Source of the DNA: an uncultured Clostridia bacterium
GTDB taxonomy: Bacteria; Bacillota; Clostridia; TANB77; CAG-508
NCBI GenBank assembly: GCA_944389745.1
Contig: CALXNM010000010.1
Coordinates: forward strand, 1 to 54,286
Direction: 5' to 3'
Length of the DNA stretch: 54,286 bases
Shown here: one piece after another, positions 26,361 through 35,355 of the stretch
Layout: every line of letters starts with the position of its first letter
Position numbering within the stretch: position 1 is the stretch's first letter
The notes under the pieces: generated by a model
What the model was told of the DNA's origin: nothing
Seen by the model: only the letters and a program-made list of their open reading frames with translations
The model's database searches: none
Program-made: the position numbers and the translations under genes

Positions 26361-28169
26361 TTGAAAAGTGGAATTAAAACATTAGCCATGTGGTTAATAA
26401 TAGGAATTATATTTGTAGTAGTTTTAACATCTTTGCTGGATAGCAGTAATAATGAATTATCATATTCAGAATTAATTTCAAAGATAGCAGAAGGAAAGGT
26501 AACAGAAGTAGAAATATCATCAGATGGTACAAGTGCTGAAGTTACATTAAAAGATGAAAACTTCCCTAAAAAAGTAAATATTCCAAGTATAGATAATTTA
26601 ATGGAAAATTTACAAGATAATATGAGAGAAAACAGTATAACAGTTACTAGAGCTTCTGAATCTTTATTTATGGTTATATTAAGTTTAATAACTCCATTCG
26701 GAATATTAATAATATTCTTAATTTTCTGGTTTATGTTTATGACAAGTAACCAAGGAAATGGTGGAAATAAAACAATGTCTTTTGGAAAAAGTAGAGCAAG
26801 AATGCTTAGTCCAACAGATAAAAATAAAGTTACATTTGATGATGTAGCAGGTGTAGATGAAGAAAAAGAAGAGTTAGAAGAAATAGTAGAATTCTTAAAA
26901 AATCCAAAGAAATTTACAGATATGGGTGCCAGAATTCCAAAAGGAGTTTTACTTGTAGGTGCACCAGGAACTGGTAAAACACTATTAGCAAAAGCAGTAG
27001 CTGGTGAAGCTGGAGTTCCATTCTTTATAATAAGTGGTTCAGATTTCGTTGAAATGTTTGTTGGTGTTGGTGCATCAAGAGTAAGAGACTTATTTGATGA
27101 AGCTAAGAAAAAAGCTCCATGTATTATATTCATAGATGAAATTGATGCAGTTGGACGTCAAAGAGGTGCAGGCCTTGGTGGTGGACATGATGAAAGAGAA
27201 CAAACACTTAACCAATTATTAGTTGAAATGGATGGTTTCTCAGCAAATGAAGGTGTTATAGTATTAGCTGCAACTAACAGACCAGATGTACTTGATAAAG
27301 CATTATTAAGACCTGGTAGATTTGATAGACAAATTGTTGTATCAAGTCCAGATGTTAAAGCAAGAGAGCAAATACTAGAAGTTCATAGTAGAAAGAAAAA
27401 ATTAGCAATAGATGTAGATTTAAAAACAATTGCTAAAAATACTTCAGGATTTTCTGGAGCAGACCTTGAAAACGTGTTAAATGAAGCTGCACTTTTAGCA
27501 GCTAGAAGAAATTTAAGAGAAATAGGAATGCAAGAAATAGAAGATGCCATGGTTAAAGTAACAATGGGACCTGAAAAAAGAACAAGAGTAAGAAGCGACA
27601 AAGAACAAAAACTAGTTGCATATCATGAAGCAGGTCATGCTGTTGTAAGTAGATTCTTACCAACACAAGACCCTGTTCATCAAATATCAATTGTGCCAAG
27701 AGGTATGGCAGGTGGTTATACAATGTATAGACCAACTGAAGATAAATCATTTATGTCTAAAACAGAAATGATAGAAAATATAGTATCATTACTTGGTGGT
27801 AGAGTTGCAGAAAAACTTATCTTAGATGATATTTCTACAGGAGCAAGTAATGATATAGAAAGAGCAACAAAAATTGCAAGGTCAATGGTTACAAAATATG
27901 GTATGAGTGATAGAGTAGGAACAATAACACTTGGCCAAAACCAAGAAGAAGTATTCTTAGGAAGAGATTTTGCTCAAGCAAAAGAATATTCAGAAGAAAC
28001 AGCCGGAATTATAGATGAAGAAGTAAAAAGAATTATCGACTCAGCATATAATAAAGCCGAAACAATTTTAAGAGAACATATGGATAAACTTCATAAAGTT
28101 GCAGGTGTTCTTCTTGAAAAAGAGAAAATTGATGGCGATGAATTTGATGCTATATTTAATGAAAATTAA
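26361..28169 (+). CDS. ftsH: ATP-dependent zinc metalloprotease FtsH
   Basis: 602 aa, full length. Two membrane helices (about 7-25 and 104-125) hold an extracytoplasmic domain between them. The AAA module has GAPGTGKT (Walker A), [11 protein letters not shown] (Walker B) and RPGRFDR (second region of homology). H422-E-A-G-H426 is the zinc site, with the third ligand Asp in [11 protein letters not shown]. It degrades damaged membrane proteins and short-lived regulators. The start is a TTG at 26361 with GAGGAGG 10 nt upstream. It is monocistronic, ending in a strong terminator. Confidence 0.97.
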   Translation: MKSGIKTLAMWLIIGIIFVVVLTSLLDSSNNELSYSELISKIAEGKVTEVEISSDGTSAEVTLKDENFPKKVNIPSIDNLMENLQDNMRENSITVTRASESLFMVILSLITPFGILIIFLIFWFMFMTSNQGNGGNKTMSFGKSRARMLSPTDKNKVTFDDVAGVDEEKEELEEIVEFLKNPKKFTDMGARIPKGVLLVGAPGTGKTLLAKAVAGEAGVPFFIISGSDFVEMFVGVGASRVRDLFDEAKKKAPCIIFIDEIDAVGRQRGAGLGGGHDEREQTLNQLLVEMDGFSANEGVIVLAATNRPDVLDKALLRPGRFDRQIVVSSPDVKAREQILEVHSRKKKLAIDVDLKTIAKNTSGFSGADLENVLNEAALLAARRNLREIGMQEIEDAMVKVTMGPEKRTRVRSDKEQKLVAYHEAGHAVVSRFLPTQDPVHQISIVPRGMAGGYTMYRPTEDKSFMSKTEMIENIVSLLGGRVAEKLILDDISTGASNDIERATKIARSMVTKYGMSDRVGTITLGQNQEEVFLGRDFAQAKEYSEETAGIIDEEVKRIIDSAYNKAETILREHMDKLHKVAGVLLEKEKIDGDEFDAIFNEN

Positions 28170-28187
28170 ATTGATTAATTCAAAAAG

Positions 28188-28225
28188 AATGGCGAATTGG
28201 ATTTATTTCAATTCGTCATTTTTTT
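28188..28225 (+). terminator. Terminator after ftsH
   Basis: AATGGCGAATTG (28188-28199) pairs with CAATTCGTCATT (28209-28220; one G-T pair) and is followed by a run of T. Confidence 0.88.
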
Positions 28226-28336
28226 GTAATTATAATATAGCAGATTAGTTATGTTTTTCTTTTTTGTTTCCGACCACCAACAGCACAACAGTCTTTTTTT
28301 GTTTGTGAATTTTCTGAGAATTTTTTGCTGTAAGTA

Positions 28337-28365
28337 TTGATTTTTTAGTGTCTCTAATATAAAAT
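28337..28365 (+). promoter_or_regulatory. Promoter of the PASTA-PBP operon
   Basis: TTGATT (28337-28342), a 17-bp spacer, then TAAAAT (28360-28365). Confidence 0.55.
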
Positions 28366-28426
28366 TATAAACATAAAATAGGCTAATTATGTAAAAAAGT
28401 AAATCTAATGAAAAGTAGGTGTAAAA

Positions 28427-30739
28427 TTGGAAAGAAACAATAGACACAATATATATAAATATAAAAATAAGAATAAAAACAAAGGAAAATCTTATTCTAA
28501 CTCAAGTAAAGTTAGAAAAGTAATTTCAATAAATGATAGATTAAAAAGAATATTATTAGTATTTTTCTTTCTTTTAATTTTGTTAATTATAAGATTAGGA
28601 TGGATTCAACTAGTACAGGGCGCAGACTTAAAAGAACAGATGTATAGACAGCTTACTACTAGTCAAACAATTAGTCCTAAAAGAGGAACAATTTATGATT
28701 CTACAGGAAAGGCATTAGCTATTAGTGCTCAAGTTGACACAGTAAGTATTGATCCTACTAAAATTGTAGTAGAGGATGAAGATGAACAAAAGGCAGAAAC
28801 ATTAACAAAAGCTTTAAAAGAAAAAGTTGCTAAAGCATTTTCAGATATATTTGATTTAGATTATGATGAAACATTAGAAAAAGTTTCTAGTACTTCAAGC
28901 AATGTAACAATAGCTAAGAAAGTAGAAAATGATAAAATTGATGAATTAAAAAACTGGATGGAAGAAAATGAAATTTATAGCGGTATAAATATAGATGAAG
29001 ATACAAAAAGATATTATCCATATGATAATTTAGCTTCAAATTTAATTGGTTTCTGTGGTACAGATAACCAAGGATTATGGGGATTAGAATTAAAATGGAA
29101 TAATTTATTAACAGGAACTCCAGGAAAAGTTACATCTGCTCAAGATGCAGTTCAAGATTTTATACCTTATGAGAATAGTACATATATAGCACCACAAAAT
29201 GGAAATGATATTACTTTAACAATAGATGCAAATATACAAAGTATTGCAGAAAAATATTTAAAACAAGCATGTGAAGAAAATCCAGAAAATGATGGTGGAA
29301 ATGTAATTATAATGAATCCAAATACTGGAGATATATTAGCAATGGCTACATATCCAGATTATAACTTAAATGATCCATATACATTAGATTACGTACCTAA
29401 ATCAACTTGGAAAAAGATGTCTGATGAAGAAAAGTATGAGATGCAACAAAAAACTTGGAGCAATAGAGCAGTTTCTTCTACATATGAACCAGGCTCTGTA
29501 TTCAAGATAGTTACAGCAGCAGCTGGACTTGAAGAAGATATAGTAGAGCCAGATAAAGCAAATGTGTTTAACTGTAAAGGGTTTGAGGAAATATCAGGAG
29601 TTAGAATGTATTGTTCAGATGAAACTGGACATGGAAGTTTAAGTTTAAGAGAGGCACTAAAATATTCTTGTAACCCAGCATTTATACAATTAGGGCAAAA
29701 AATAGGAGCTTCAACATTATACAGATATTATGATGCGTTTGGATTCTTTAGCCCAACAGGGTATGCTGATATAGATGGTTCAGAAAATTCAGGTGAAGCA
29801 ACAGGATATTTTTGGGATTTAAAAAATGTAGGAGATATTGAACTTGCAACAATGTCATTTGGTCAAAGATTTAGAATAACACCAATTCAAATGATAAGTG
29901 CAGTTTCAGCAGTGGCAAATGATGGTGTTTTAATGAAACCTAGAATAGCAAAAGAAATTAAAAATACTGACACAGGAGCAGTTACAACAATAGAACCAGA
30001 AGAAGTTAGACAAGTAATTTCAGAAGAAACATCTGATAAATTATTAGATATGCTAGAAACAGTTGTTGATAGTGGAACAGGTAGTTATGCTCAAGTTAAA
30101 GGATATAGCATAGCTGGAAAAACAGGAACATCTGAACCTGATTATGCAGATGAAGATGCCGGATTTGTTGCATCATTTGCAGCAATTGCTCCAGTAGAAA
30201 GTCCAGAAGTTGTGGTTTTAGTTACAATGTATGGATTACCATATGAAGAAAATCATAGTGGAAGTACAGTAGCAGCACCAGTAGTATCACAAATATTATC
30301 AGAAGTATTACCATATTTAGGAATACCTTCAGATACAACAGATAGTGATTCTTCTGAAGAAACTATAACACTTTCAAATGTAAAAAATAAAACTGTAGCA
30401 GAGGCAAAGAAAATATTAGAAAAACAAGGTTTTGTTTGTGAAATATCCGGAAATGAAGACGATATAGTTACTGAACAAATGCCGGCTGCTGGAACATCAC
30501 TATTAGAAGACTCAATAATAAAATTATATACTGAAGATAATGATACAAGAGTATCACAAACTGTTCCAGATTTAAAAGGAATGAGTTTATCTGAGGCAAA
30601 AGTAGCATTAAAGAATAAAAACTTGAATATAAAATATTCAGGAAGTGGAAAAGTTATAAGTCAGGATATTACAGCAGGCACATCAGTAGAAGAGGGTACT
30701 GTAATTAATGTAGTACTTAAAACAGAAATTCAAGAATAG
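28427..30739 (+). CDS. Class B penicillin-binding protein with two PASTA domains
   Basis: 770 aa. A Lys/Asn-rich cytoplasmic tail, one membrane helix (about 37-56), a PBP dimerisation domain, then the transpeptidase: S357-V-F-K360 (acyl-serine), S414-C-N416 and K565-T-G567. Two PASTA domains close the protein (about 645-705 and 710-770, the second with VPDLKGMSLSEAK). It crosslinks peptidoglycan, in the FtsI/SpoVD group. A close relative is encoded at 36918 inside the dcw cluster, so one of them may serve vegetative division and the other sporulation; I cannot tell which. Starts at a TTG with TAGGTG upstream. rsmA follows 10 bp later, an unusual operon partner. Confidence 0.93.
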   Translation: MERNNRHNIYKYKNKNKNKGKSYSNSSKVRKVISINDRLKRILLVFFFLLILLIIRLGWIQLVQGADLKEQMYRQLTTSQTISPKRGTIYDSTGKALAISAQVDTVSIDPTKIVVEDEDEQKAETLTKALKEKVAKAFSDIFDLDYDETLEKVSSTSSNVTIAKKVENDKIDELKNWMEENEIYSGINIDEDTKRYYPYDNLASNLIGFCGTDNQGLWGLELKWNNLLTGTPGKVTSAQDAVQDFIPYENSTYIAPQNGNDITLTIDANIQSIAEKYLKQACEENPENDGGNVIIMNPNTGDILAMATYPDYNLNDPYTLDYVPKSTWKKMSDEEKYEMQQKTWSNRAVSSTYEPGSVFKIVTAAAGLEEDIVEPDKANVFNCKGFEEISGVRMYCSDETGHGSLSLREALKYSCNPAFIQLGQKIGASTLYRYYDAFGFFSPTGYADIDGSENSGEATGYFWDLKNVGDIELATMSFGQRFRITPIQMISAVSAVANDGVLMKPRIAKEIKNTDTGAVTTIEPEEVRQVISEETSDKLLDMLETVVDSGTGSYAQVKGYSIAGKTGTSEPDYADEDAGFVASFAAIAPVESPEVVVLVTMYGLPYEENHSGSTVAAPVVSQILSEVLPYLGIPSDTTDSDSSEETITLSNVKNKTVAEAKKILEKQGFVCEISGNEDDIVTEQMPAAGTSLLEDSIIKLYTEDNDTRVSQTVPDLKGMSLSEAKVALKNKNLNIKYSGSGKVISQDITAGTSVEEGTVINVVLKTEIQE

Positions 30740-30749
30740 GAGACTAAAA

Positions 30750-31619
30750 ATGCAAAGTAGTTTAGAAGATACTAAATTTATATTAAAAAAATATAAAATA
30801 ACAGCAAATAAAAAATTAGGACAAAACTTTCTAATTGATGATGAAGTTATACATAACATTGTAGAAGCATCAAATATAAACCGAAACGATTTAGTAATAG
30901 AAATTGGACCAGGACTTGGTACTCTTACTTCTAAACTACTTGAAAATGCAGGAAAAGTAATTGCAATAGAACTTGATAAAAAAATGATTACTATTCTTGA
31001 AGATAGATTTAAATTATATGATAATTTTATTCTACTAAATCAAGATATATTAAAAGTAGACTTGAAAAAATTAATTAAAGACAACATATCAAATTTGCAA
31101 AAAGTAAAAATAGTAGCAAACTTACCATATTATATAACTACACCAATTATTATGAAGCTTTTAGAAGATAGGTTAAATATTGAAAGCATAACAGTAATGG
31201 TTCAAAAGGAAGTGGCAGATAGAATTACTGCAAGGCCAGGAGACAAACTATCTGGAGCTATTACATATAGTGTAGATTATTATGCCAAAGCAGAAAAAAT
31301 AGTTTTTGTAGATAAAAAAAGTTTTATACCATCTCCTGAAGTAGATTCAGAAGTTATAAGATTAACCATAAGAGAAAAGCCTAAAGTAGAATTATTAGAT
31401 GAAGAAACTTTCTTTAAAATTATAAAAGCAAGTTTTATGCAAAGAAGAAAAACTTTAATAAATGGAATAATGAATTCAGGAATAATAAAAGATAAACAAA
31501 AGATTAAAGAAATTATAGAAGGAATAGGATTAGATGCGAACATAAGAGGAGAAAAATTAACCTTAGAAGAATTTGCAAATTTATCAAATTCAGTATATAA
31601 AACTATTTCAAAATCATAA
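30750..31619 (+). CDS. rsmA: 16S rRNA dimethyladenosine transferase (KsgA)
   Basis: 289 aa. NKKLGQNFLIDD starts the domain; VIEIGPGLGTLT is the S-adenosylmethionine-binding motif I, and NLPYYITTPI is the NLPY motif that contacts the two adenines. It dimethylates A1518 and A1519 (E. coli numbers) in helix 45 of 16S rRNA; loss gives kasugamycin resistance. The sequence is more like KsgA than the antibiotic-resistance Erm enzymes, because of length and the LGQNFL start. Co-transcribed with the PBP gene 10 bp upstream; AGGAGA precedes the ATG. Confidence 0.96.
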   Translation: MQSSLEDTKFILKKYKITANKKLGQNFLIDDEVIHNIVEASNINRNDLVIEIGPGLGTLTSKLLENAGKVIAIELDKKMITILEDRFKLYDNFILLNQDILKVDLKKLIKDNISNLQKVKIVANLPYYITTPIIMKLLEDRLNIESITVMVQKEVADRITARPGDKLSGAITYSVDYYAKAEKIVFVDKKSFIPSPEVDSEVIRLTIREKPKVELLDEETFFKIIKASFMQRRKTLINGIMNSGIIKDKQKIKEIIEGIGLDANIRGEKLTLEEFANLSNSVYKTISKS

Positions 31620-31628
31620 AAAATGTGA

Positions 31629-31634
31629 TATAAT
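31629..31634 (+). promoter_or_regulatory. Extended -10 promoter before the sortase gene
   Basis: TGATATAAT (31626-31634) is an extended -10 box; TTTCAA at 31606-31611 is a weak -35 with 17-bp spacing, inside the end of rsmA. Confidence 0.45.
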
Positions 31635-31674
31635 ATAATATATATGTAAACTATTATGAAAAGGAGGCAAAAAA

Positions 31675-32397
31675 TTGAATCAGATATTAGTTACTGAAAA
31701 ACTTTATGTAACACCAGAACTAAAAAGAAAAAAGAAATTATATAAAATTGAATTCTTTATATCTATTCTATTAGTATGCCTACTTTCATCATATTACATA
31801 TATGCAGAATATGATAGAAATAAAACAGAAGAAGTTTCTCAAGAGATTTTATCTCAAACAATGGATGATACAACGAAATCGGCTGATAAAGATCCTATAA
31901 TAATTGTTTTAAATGAAACTGAAGCGAACCAGCAAGCTACAGATGAGCAAATGGAAGTGGAAAGTGCAAGCAGAACAACTACTATAAATGGTATTACATA
32001 TTCTACAGAATCAGTTATAACAATACCTAAAATAGGAATTAGTTATCCAGTATTATCTGAAACATCAGATGAATTACTTGAAGTATCAGTAAATAAATAT
32101 TGGGGACCAGAACCAAATGAGGTTGGAAACTATTGTATAGCAGGACATAATTATAGAAATGGAAAAATGTTTGGTCGATTATCAGAGTTAGAAGATGGAG
32201 ATATTGTACAAATAGAAGATACAACAGGTAGAACAATACAATATCAAGTATATAGAAAATATGTTGTAGAACCAGATGATACAAGTTGTACTAGCCAAAG
32301 GGCAAATGGAAAACCTTTAACTTTTAGAGAATTAACACTTATTACATGTACTAATTATGGTACACAAAGATTAATTGTAAAATGTAGAGAAATGTAA
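31675..32397 (+). CDS. Sortase
   Basis: 240 aa. A short cytoplasmic N-terminus with KRKKK, a membrane helix (about 26-43), an acidic stalk to about residue 105, then the sortase barrel. H158 (IAGHNY), C225 (LITCT) and R232 (TQRLIVKC) form the catalytic triad in the right order. Sortases cleave a C-terminal sorting signal and attach the protein to the cell wall. I see no LPxTG substrate in the window, so it is probably a housekeeping enzyme; the class (D- or E-like rather than A) is a guess from the layout. TTG start with AAGGAGG upstream. Confidence 0.92.
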   Translation: MNQILVTEKLYVTPELKRKKKLYKIEFFISILLVCLLSSYYIYAEYDRNKTEEVSQEILSQTMDDTTKSADKDPIIIVLNETEANQQATDEQMEVESASRTTTINGITYSTESVITIPKIGISYPVLSETSDELLEVSVNKYWGPEPNEVGNYCIAGHNYRNGKMFGRLSELEDGDIVQIEDTTGRTIQYQVYRKYVVEPDDTSCTSQRANGKPLTFRELTLITCTNYGTQRLIVKCREM

Positions 32398-32420
32398 TAG
32401 TTTATTAAATACATATAAAA

Positions 32421-32455
32421 AACAAATTGAGAAGAAATCTCAATTTGTTTTTTTA
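32421..32455. terminator. Terminator after the sortase gene, bidirectional
   Basis: AACAAATTGAGA (32421-32432) pairs perfectly with TCTCAATTTGTT (32438-32449), with a T run on one side and an A run on the other, so it also serves the convergent antitoxin gene. Confidence 0.9.
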
Positions 32456-32515
32456 TTATTATTTTTGTAATCTCATTTTAAATGGTTTGTCTTTATATAG
32501 ATATATAAAAAACAA

Positions 32516-32683
32516 TTAATTAAGTTCATTTTTTATAGTTGCTATTAAATTTGGCATATCAATTTCGTCACTTGCGAATTGTTTAAAAAGATTTACATCT
32601 TCATCAGAAATAGACATTCCTTCGATTGCTAAATCATTTTTTATATTATCTATATCAAATTTAAAAATTTCTTCATTAAACAT
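32516..32683 (-). CDS. VbhA-like antitoxin of the Fic toxin
   Basis: 55 aa from the ATG at 32683, chosen because GGAGGA stands 7 nt upstream; the TTG at 32698 lies inside that box. The pattern is that of VbhA-family antitoxins: a helix with D17-L-A-I-E21-G22, then SDED...L and a short C-terminal helix with ASDEI....I..I. In known class I Fic systems the motif is Ser/Thr-xxx-Glu-Gly/Asn, and its Glu reaches into the Fic active site to block ATP. Here Asp replaces Ser/Thr. The gene lies downstream of the toxin but has its own promoter. Confidence 0.78.
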   Translation of the reverse strand: MFNEEIFKFDIDNIKNDLAIEGMSISDEDVNLFKQFASDEIDMPNLIATIKNELN

Positions 32684-32743
32684 TTTTTTATCCTCCAAAT
32701 AATATAAATTTTAAACAAAATACCCTAAACAACTTATATAAAT

Positions 32744-32772
32744 ATTATACCACAAAATCGGCAAAAAGTCCA
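32744..32772 (-). promoter_or_regulatory. Separate promoter of the antitoxin gene
   Basis: On the minus strand TGGACT (32772-32767), a 17-bp spacer, then TATAAT (32749-32744) preceded by TGG, which makes an extended -10. It lies between the toxin and antitoxin genes. Confidence 0.7.
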
Positions 32773-32851
32773 GTATTTTCAAGCGATTTAACGATTTTTT
32801 TGAAGATAATTCTGCCTTGATTTTAGGCCTTTTTGGTAATTATTTAAATAA

Positions 32852-33466
32852 TTATTGCTTTTCTAGACAGTCAAATATTAAAGCAGATAAATCATCAGTT
32901 TCTACAATTGATTTTATACTAGCTTCAAGAAATTCTGAAGGATTTGCATTCATTATATTTAAAATATAATCATTCTTAAGTGCTAATTCTCTAATAAATT
33001 CCCTTATAGTTCGACCGTTACCTTCTCTAAAAGGATGCAATACATTAAGTTCAGACATATAATATGCTAATCTTTGAGCCATATTTTCTTTATCAAAACC
33101 TGACAAGTAATTTTCTGTTTTTAATTTTTCTAATAATTTATTTAATTCTGGTTCAATATATTGCCATTCTGCAAATCTAAATTCACCTTTTCCTATATTC
33201 TCAGTTCTAAACTTACCTGCAAAAGGATAGATATCTTCAAATAGGTATAGATGAATATCTTTTACATGTTTTACATCGAAATTACCAATAATTCCCTTTT
33301 GTCTTAATGATAGTAATTTTGCAGCAGTTATCTTGGCCTCATATTTTTGTAGTAATTCAATATCTTTAATGTTTAACTTATTTATCAATATATTTGTATT
33401 TGAATAACAATAAATAGAATGCCTATTTTCATACAAGTCATCTATGCCATTTTCCATATTTACCAC
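32852..33466 (-). CDS. Fic-domain toxin (AMP transferase)
   Basis: 204 aa. H144-P-F-R-E-G-N-G-R-T-I-R155 is a complete Fic motif, so it should transfer AMP from ATP to a hydroxyl of a target protein; bacterial relatives such as VbhT and FicT modify DNA gyrase and topoisomerase IV. IYPFAGKFRTENIGKGEFRFA is the flap region (in two parts) that holds the target. No inhibitory helix is seen within the protein itself, which fits control by the separate small antitoxin. It probably starts at the GTG (33466) with AGGAAAGG upstream; the ATG at 33457 is an alternative. Order is toxin then antitoxin, the reverse of VbhA-VbhT. Confidence 0.92.
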   Translation of the reverse strand: MVNMENGIDDLYENRHSIYCYSNTNILINKLNIKDIELLQKYEAKITAAKLLSLRQKGIIGNFDVKHVKDIHLYLFEDIYPFAGKFRTENIGKGEFRFAEWQYIEPELNKLLEKLKTENYLSGFDKENMAQRLAYYMSELNVLHPFREGNGRTIREFIRELALKNDYILNIMNANPSEFLEASIKSIVETDDLSALIFDCLEKQ

Positions 33467-33638
33467 ATTCCTTTCCTAAGTTGTAAATCTAATAAAAAAT
33501 ACAACCACATTATAACATATAATAAAAAAAGTTTAATATGCAGATAAATAAAAATTTTTATATCTACAAAAAATTGTAACGTAAAATTGTTTAAAACATA
33601 TAATATATAAAATAGTAGGAGAGTAAGGGGGAAATATA

Positions 33639-34319
33639 GTGGCTAAGATAATAGTTTTTAATAATGATACCGACCGAATGGAAGTATATTACAGGGGTGA
33701 GGAAGAGCCAATGCCATATAACACAAATTCTACTTTAAAGGTTAGAGAGTTTAGAGGCTCAAGTAAATCGCCAACTCTTTGGACAACAAAAAGAACAATG
33801 CAAAGTTGGAATAGTCAGAGATATATTTATGGTTCTGGTATACCTGTTGGGTTTGCTTTTAAAAGACCATATGAAGGAGGGCATGGAACGCAAAGTCAAC
33901 ATTATGCAGGAACAGCCTTTGATGTAGGCCAAAGACTTTCACAAAGTCAAAGAACAAGACTTTGGAATTCTGCTAATAATTCTGGAGTTTGGTCATATGT
34001 GGAACCAATATCACTTACTCCAACGTGGGTGCACTGGGATAAAAGATTCGGAAGTCCAGCTTGTTCAAGTGGAGGATTTCCTCAATTAAAAAGAGGAAGT
34101 TTAAGTAATTATGTTTTAATTGCACAAGATGATTTAAATACTTTAGGTTATAGAACAGGAGGATTAGATGGAATATTTGGAGCTAATACTCAAAATGCAG
34201 TTAGAAGGTATCAACAGGCAGTAGGCCTTTCTGTAGATGGCATAGTAGGATGTAATACTTGGAGATCACTACAAGAAGCTGTTGTTGGAACAGGTAGAAC
34301 TAGTACTACAATAGACTAA
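33639..34319 (+). CDS. M15-type peptidase with peptidoglycan-binding domain
   Basis: 226 aa. The catalytic part has S86-Q-H88-Y-A-G-T-A-F-D95 and W131?-H132 in WVHWD, the zinc-site layout of D-Ala-D-Ala carboxypeptidase-like M15 enzymes. Residues about 153-215 are a PG_binding_1 domain (AQDDLNTLGY...LDGIFGANTQNAVRRYQ). There is no signal peptide or membrane segment, so export needs a holin, lysis or another route; the layout resembles a phage endolysin. No other phage genes are adjacent. The start is a GTG with AAGGGGG. It stands alone between the Fic module and mraZ. Confidence 0.85.
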   Translation: MAKIIVFNNDTDRMEVYYRGEEEPMPYNTNSTLKVREFRGSSKSPTLWTTKRTMQSWNSQRYIYGSGIPVGFAFKRPYEGGHGTQSQHYAGTAFDVGQRLSQSQRTRLWNSANNSGVWSYVEPISLTPTWVHWDKRFGSPACSSGGFPQLKRGSLSNYVLIAQDDLNTLGYRTGGLDGIFGANTQNAVRRYQQAVGLSVDGIVGCNTWRSLQEAVVGTGRTSTTID

Positions 34320-34355
34320 AGAATAGAAAAAAGTTAAAAAAATTAATAAAAATGC

Positions 34356-34384
34356 TTGCAATTTATAAATACTTGTATTACAAT
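34356..34384 (+). promoter_or_regulatory. mraZ promoter
   Basis: TTGCAA (34356-34361), a 17-bp spacer, then TACAAT (34379-34384). Confidence 0.75.
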
Positions 34385-34391
34385 TTAGGTG

Positions 34392-34417
34392 AAGTGGAGA
34401 GAAGTGGTAGAAAGTGG
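34392..34417 (+). promoter_or_regulatory. MraZ operator: three AAGTGG repeats at 10-bp steps
   Basis: AAGTGG occurs at 34392-34397, 34402-34407 and 34412-34417, exactly one helical turn apart and directly after the -10 box. MraZ binds arrays of short direct repeats (TGGGN in E. coli, AAAGTG-type in Mollicutes), so this should be the autoregulatory site of the cluster. Confidence 0.8.
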
Positions 34418-34444
34418 TTTAAAATTGAAGAGAGGTGAAACAAA

Positions 34445-34876
34445 GTGCTTATAGGTGAATATGAACATTCTCTAGATGCTAAAGGCAGATTAATAATGCC
34501 AGCAAAACTTAGAGAAGATATAGGTGAAAAGTTCATAATAACTAAAGGTCTTGATGGGTGCTTGTTTGGTTTCTCTCAAAATGAATGGACAAACTTCGAA
34601 GAAAAATTAAAAACACTTCCACTTACAAATAAAAATGCTAGAGATTTCGTAAGATTCTTTTTATCAGGAGCTACAGAATGCGAAATTGATAAGCAAGGTA
34701 GATTTTTAATTGCTGGTAACCTAAGACAATATGCAGAAATGGAAAAAGAAGTTGCAATAATTGGTGTAGGTACTAGAATTGAAATTTGGAACAAAGATAA
34801 ATGGAAACAATACAATAGTGATGAAAATATTTCAGCTGATGCAATTGCTGAAAATATGACAATGTTAGGTATATAA
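34445..34876 (+). CDS. mraZ: Transcriptional regulator MraZ
   Basis: 143 aa. Two AbrB-like SpoVT swapped-hairpin units: [21 protein letters not shown] (first, shown in gist as [16 protein letters not shown]) and [22 protein letters not shown] (second, [10 protein letters not shown]). It binds DNA as a ring-like multimer and regulates the division and cell-wall cluster that it heads. Start is a GTG at 34445 with AGAGGTGA upstream. Its likely operator is the AAGTGG array just upstream of the gene. In most genomes rsmH follows at once; here a long A-rich spacer intervenes. Confidence 0.95.
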   Translation: MLIGEYEHSLDAKGRLIMPAKLREDIGEKFIITKGLDGCLFGFSQNEWTNFEEKLKTLPLTNKNARDFVRFFLSGATECEIDKQGRFLIAGNLRQYAEMEKEVAIIGVGTRIEIWNKDKWKQYNSDENISADAIAENMTMLGI

Positions 34877-35280
34877 CTTTAAAAAAGTTTATATAAAATA
34901 CAAAAGAAAAAATTATTAAAAGAACAAAAGATGCCAAACCCATTTGTTTAACAAAAGATAAAAATTAAAAGTTAAAAAACTAAAGAAAAACAAAATTAAG
35001 ATTAACTTAAACTAAAGAAAAAATTGAAAGAATACCAAAGAAAAATAAAATTAAAGAGAAAGTAAACAAAAGATAAATAACACTAAGGAAAAATAATATA
35101 ATAAAACAAAAGCTTTAATAAAACAAAAGATATTTTAATTCTCAAAAGATAAAATGTTGATTGTTTATACATAAAATTCTTTAACACATGATAAAAGAAA
35201 AAAACACAAAAGACAAAATAAAAAAAGAACAAAAGCTAATTGAACAAAGGAAAAAAATTACGAAAATAAGTAATTTAAGA
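34877..35280 (+). other. A-rich spacer with repeated CAAAAG
   Basis: About 400 bp without a gene. The plus strand is mostly A, with few T or C, and holds nine exact CAAAAG words (34901, 34925, 34952, 35067, 35107, 35124, 35143, 35207, 35230) plus variants such as CTAAAG and CCAAAG. The transcript would be nearly unstructured. I see no ORF, hairpin or terminator here. Confidence 0.7.
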
Positions 35281-35285
35281 TTAAA

Positions 35286-35328
35286 GCATATAGTTGGTAT
35301 ATTATATACCAACTTATTATGCTATAAT
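35286..35328 (+). promoter_or_regulatory. Hairpin and extended -10 promoter before rsmH
   Basis: AGTTGGTATA (35292-35301) pairs perfectly with TATACCAACT (35305-35314); GCATA/TATGC extends the stem with small bulges. TGCTATAAT (35320-35328) on its right flank is an extended -10 box. It can be read as a promoter or, with the following T-rich stretch, as a weak terminator. Confidence 0.5.
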
Positions 35329-35355
35329 TTATTTTTTAGCTATGAGGTGTAACAA

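Noticed and set aside
26210..27133. 307-aa minus-strand frame opposite tilS and ftsH
   Set aside because: It is antisense to strongly conserved ftsH codons, has a Ser/Pro-rich composition typical of a shadow frame, and lacks its own RBS and promoter.
34877..35280. CRISPR-like array in the A-rich spacer
   Set aside because: CAAAAG words are only 6 bases long and irregularly spaced; there are no full repeats or unique spacers of constant size.
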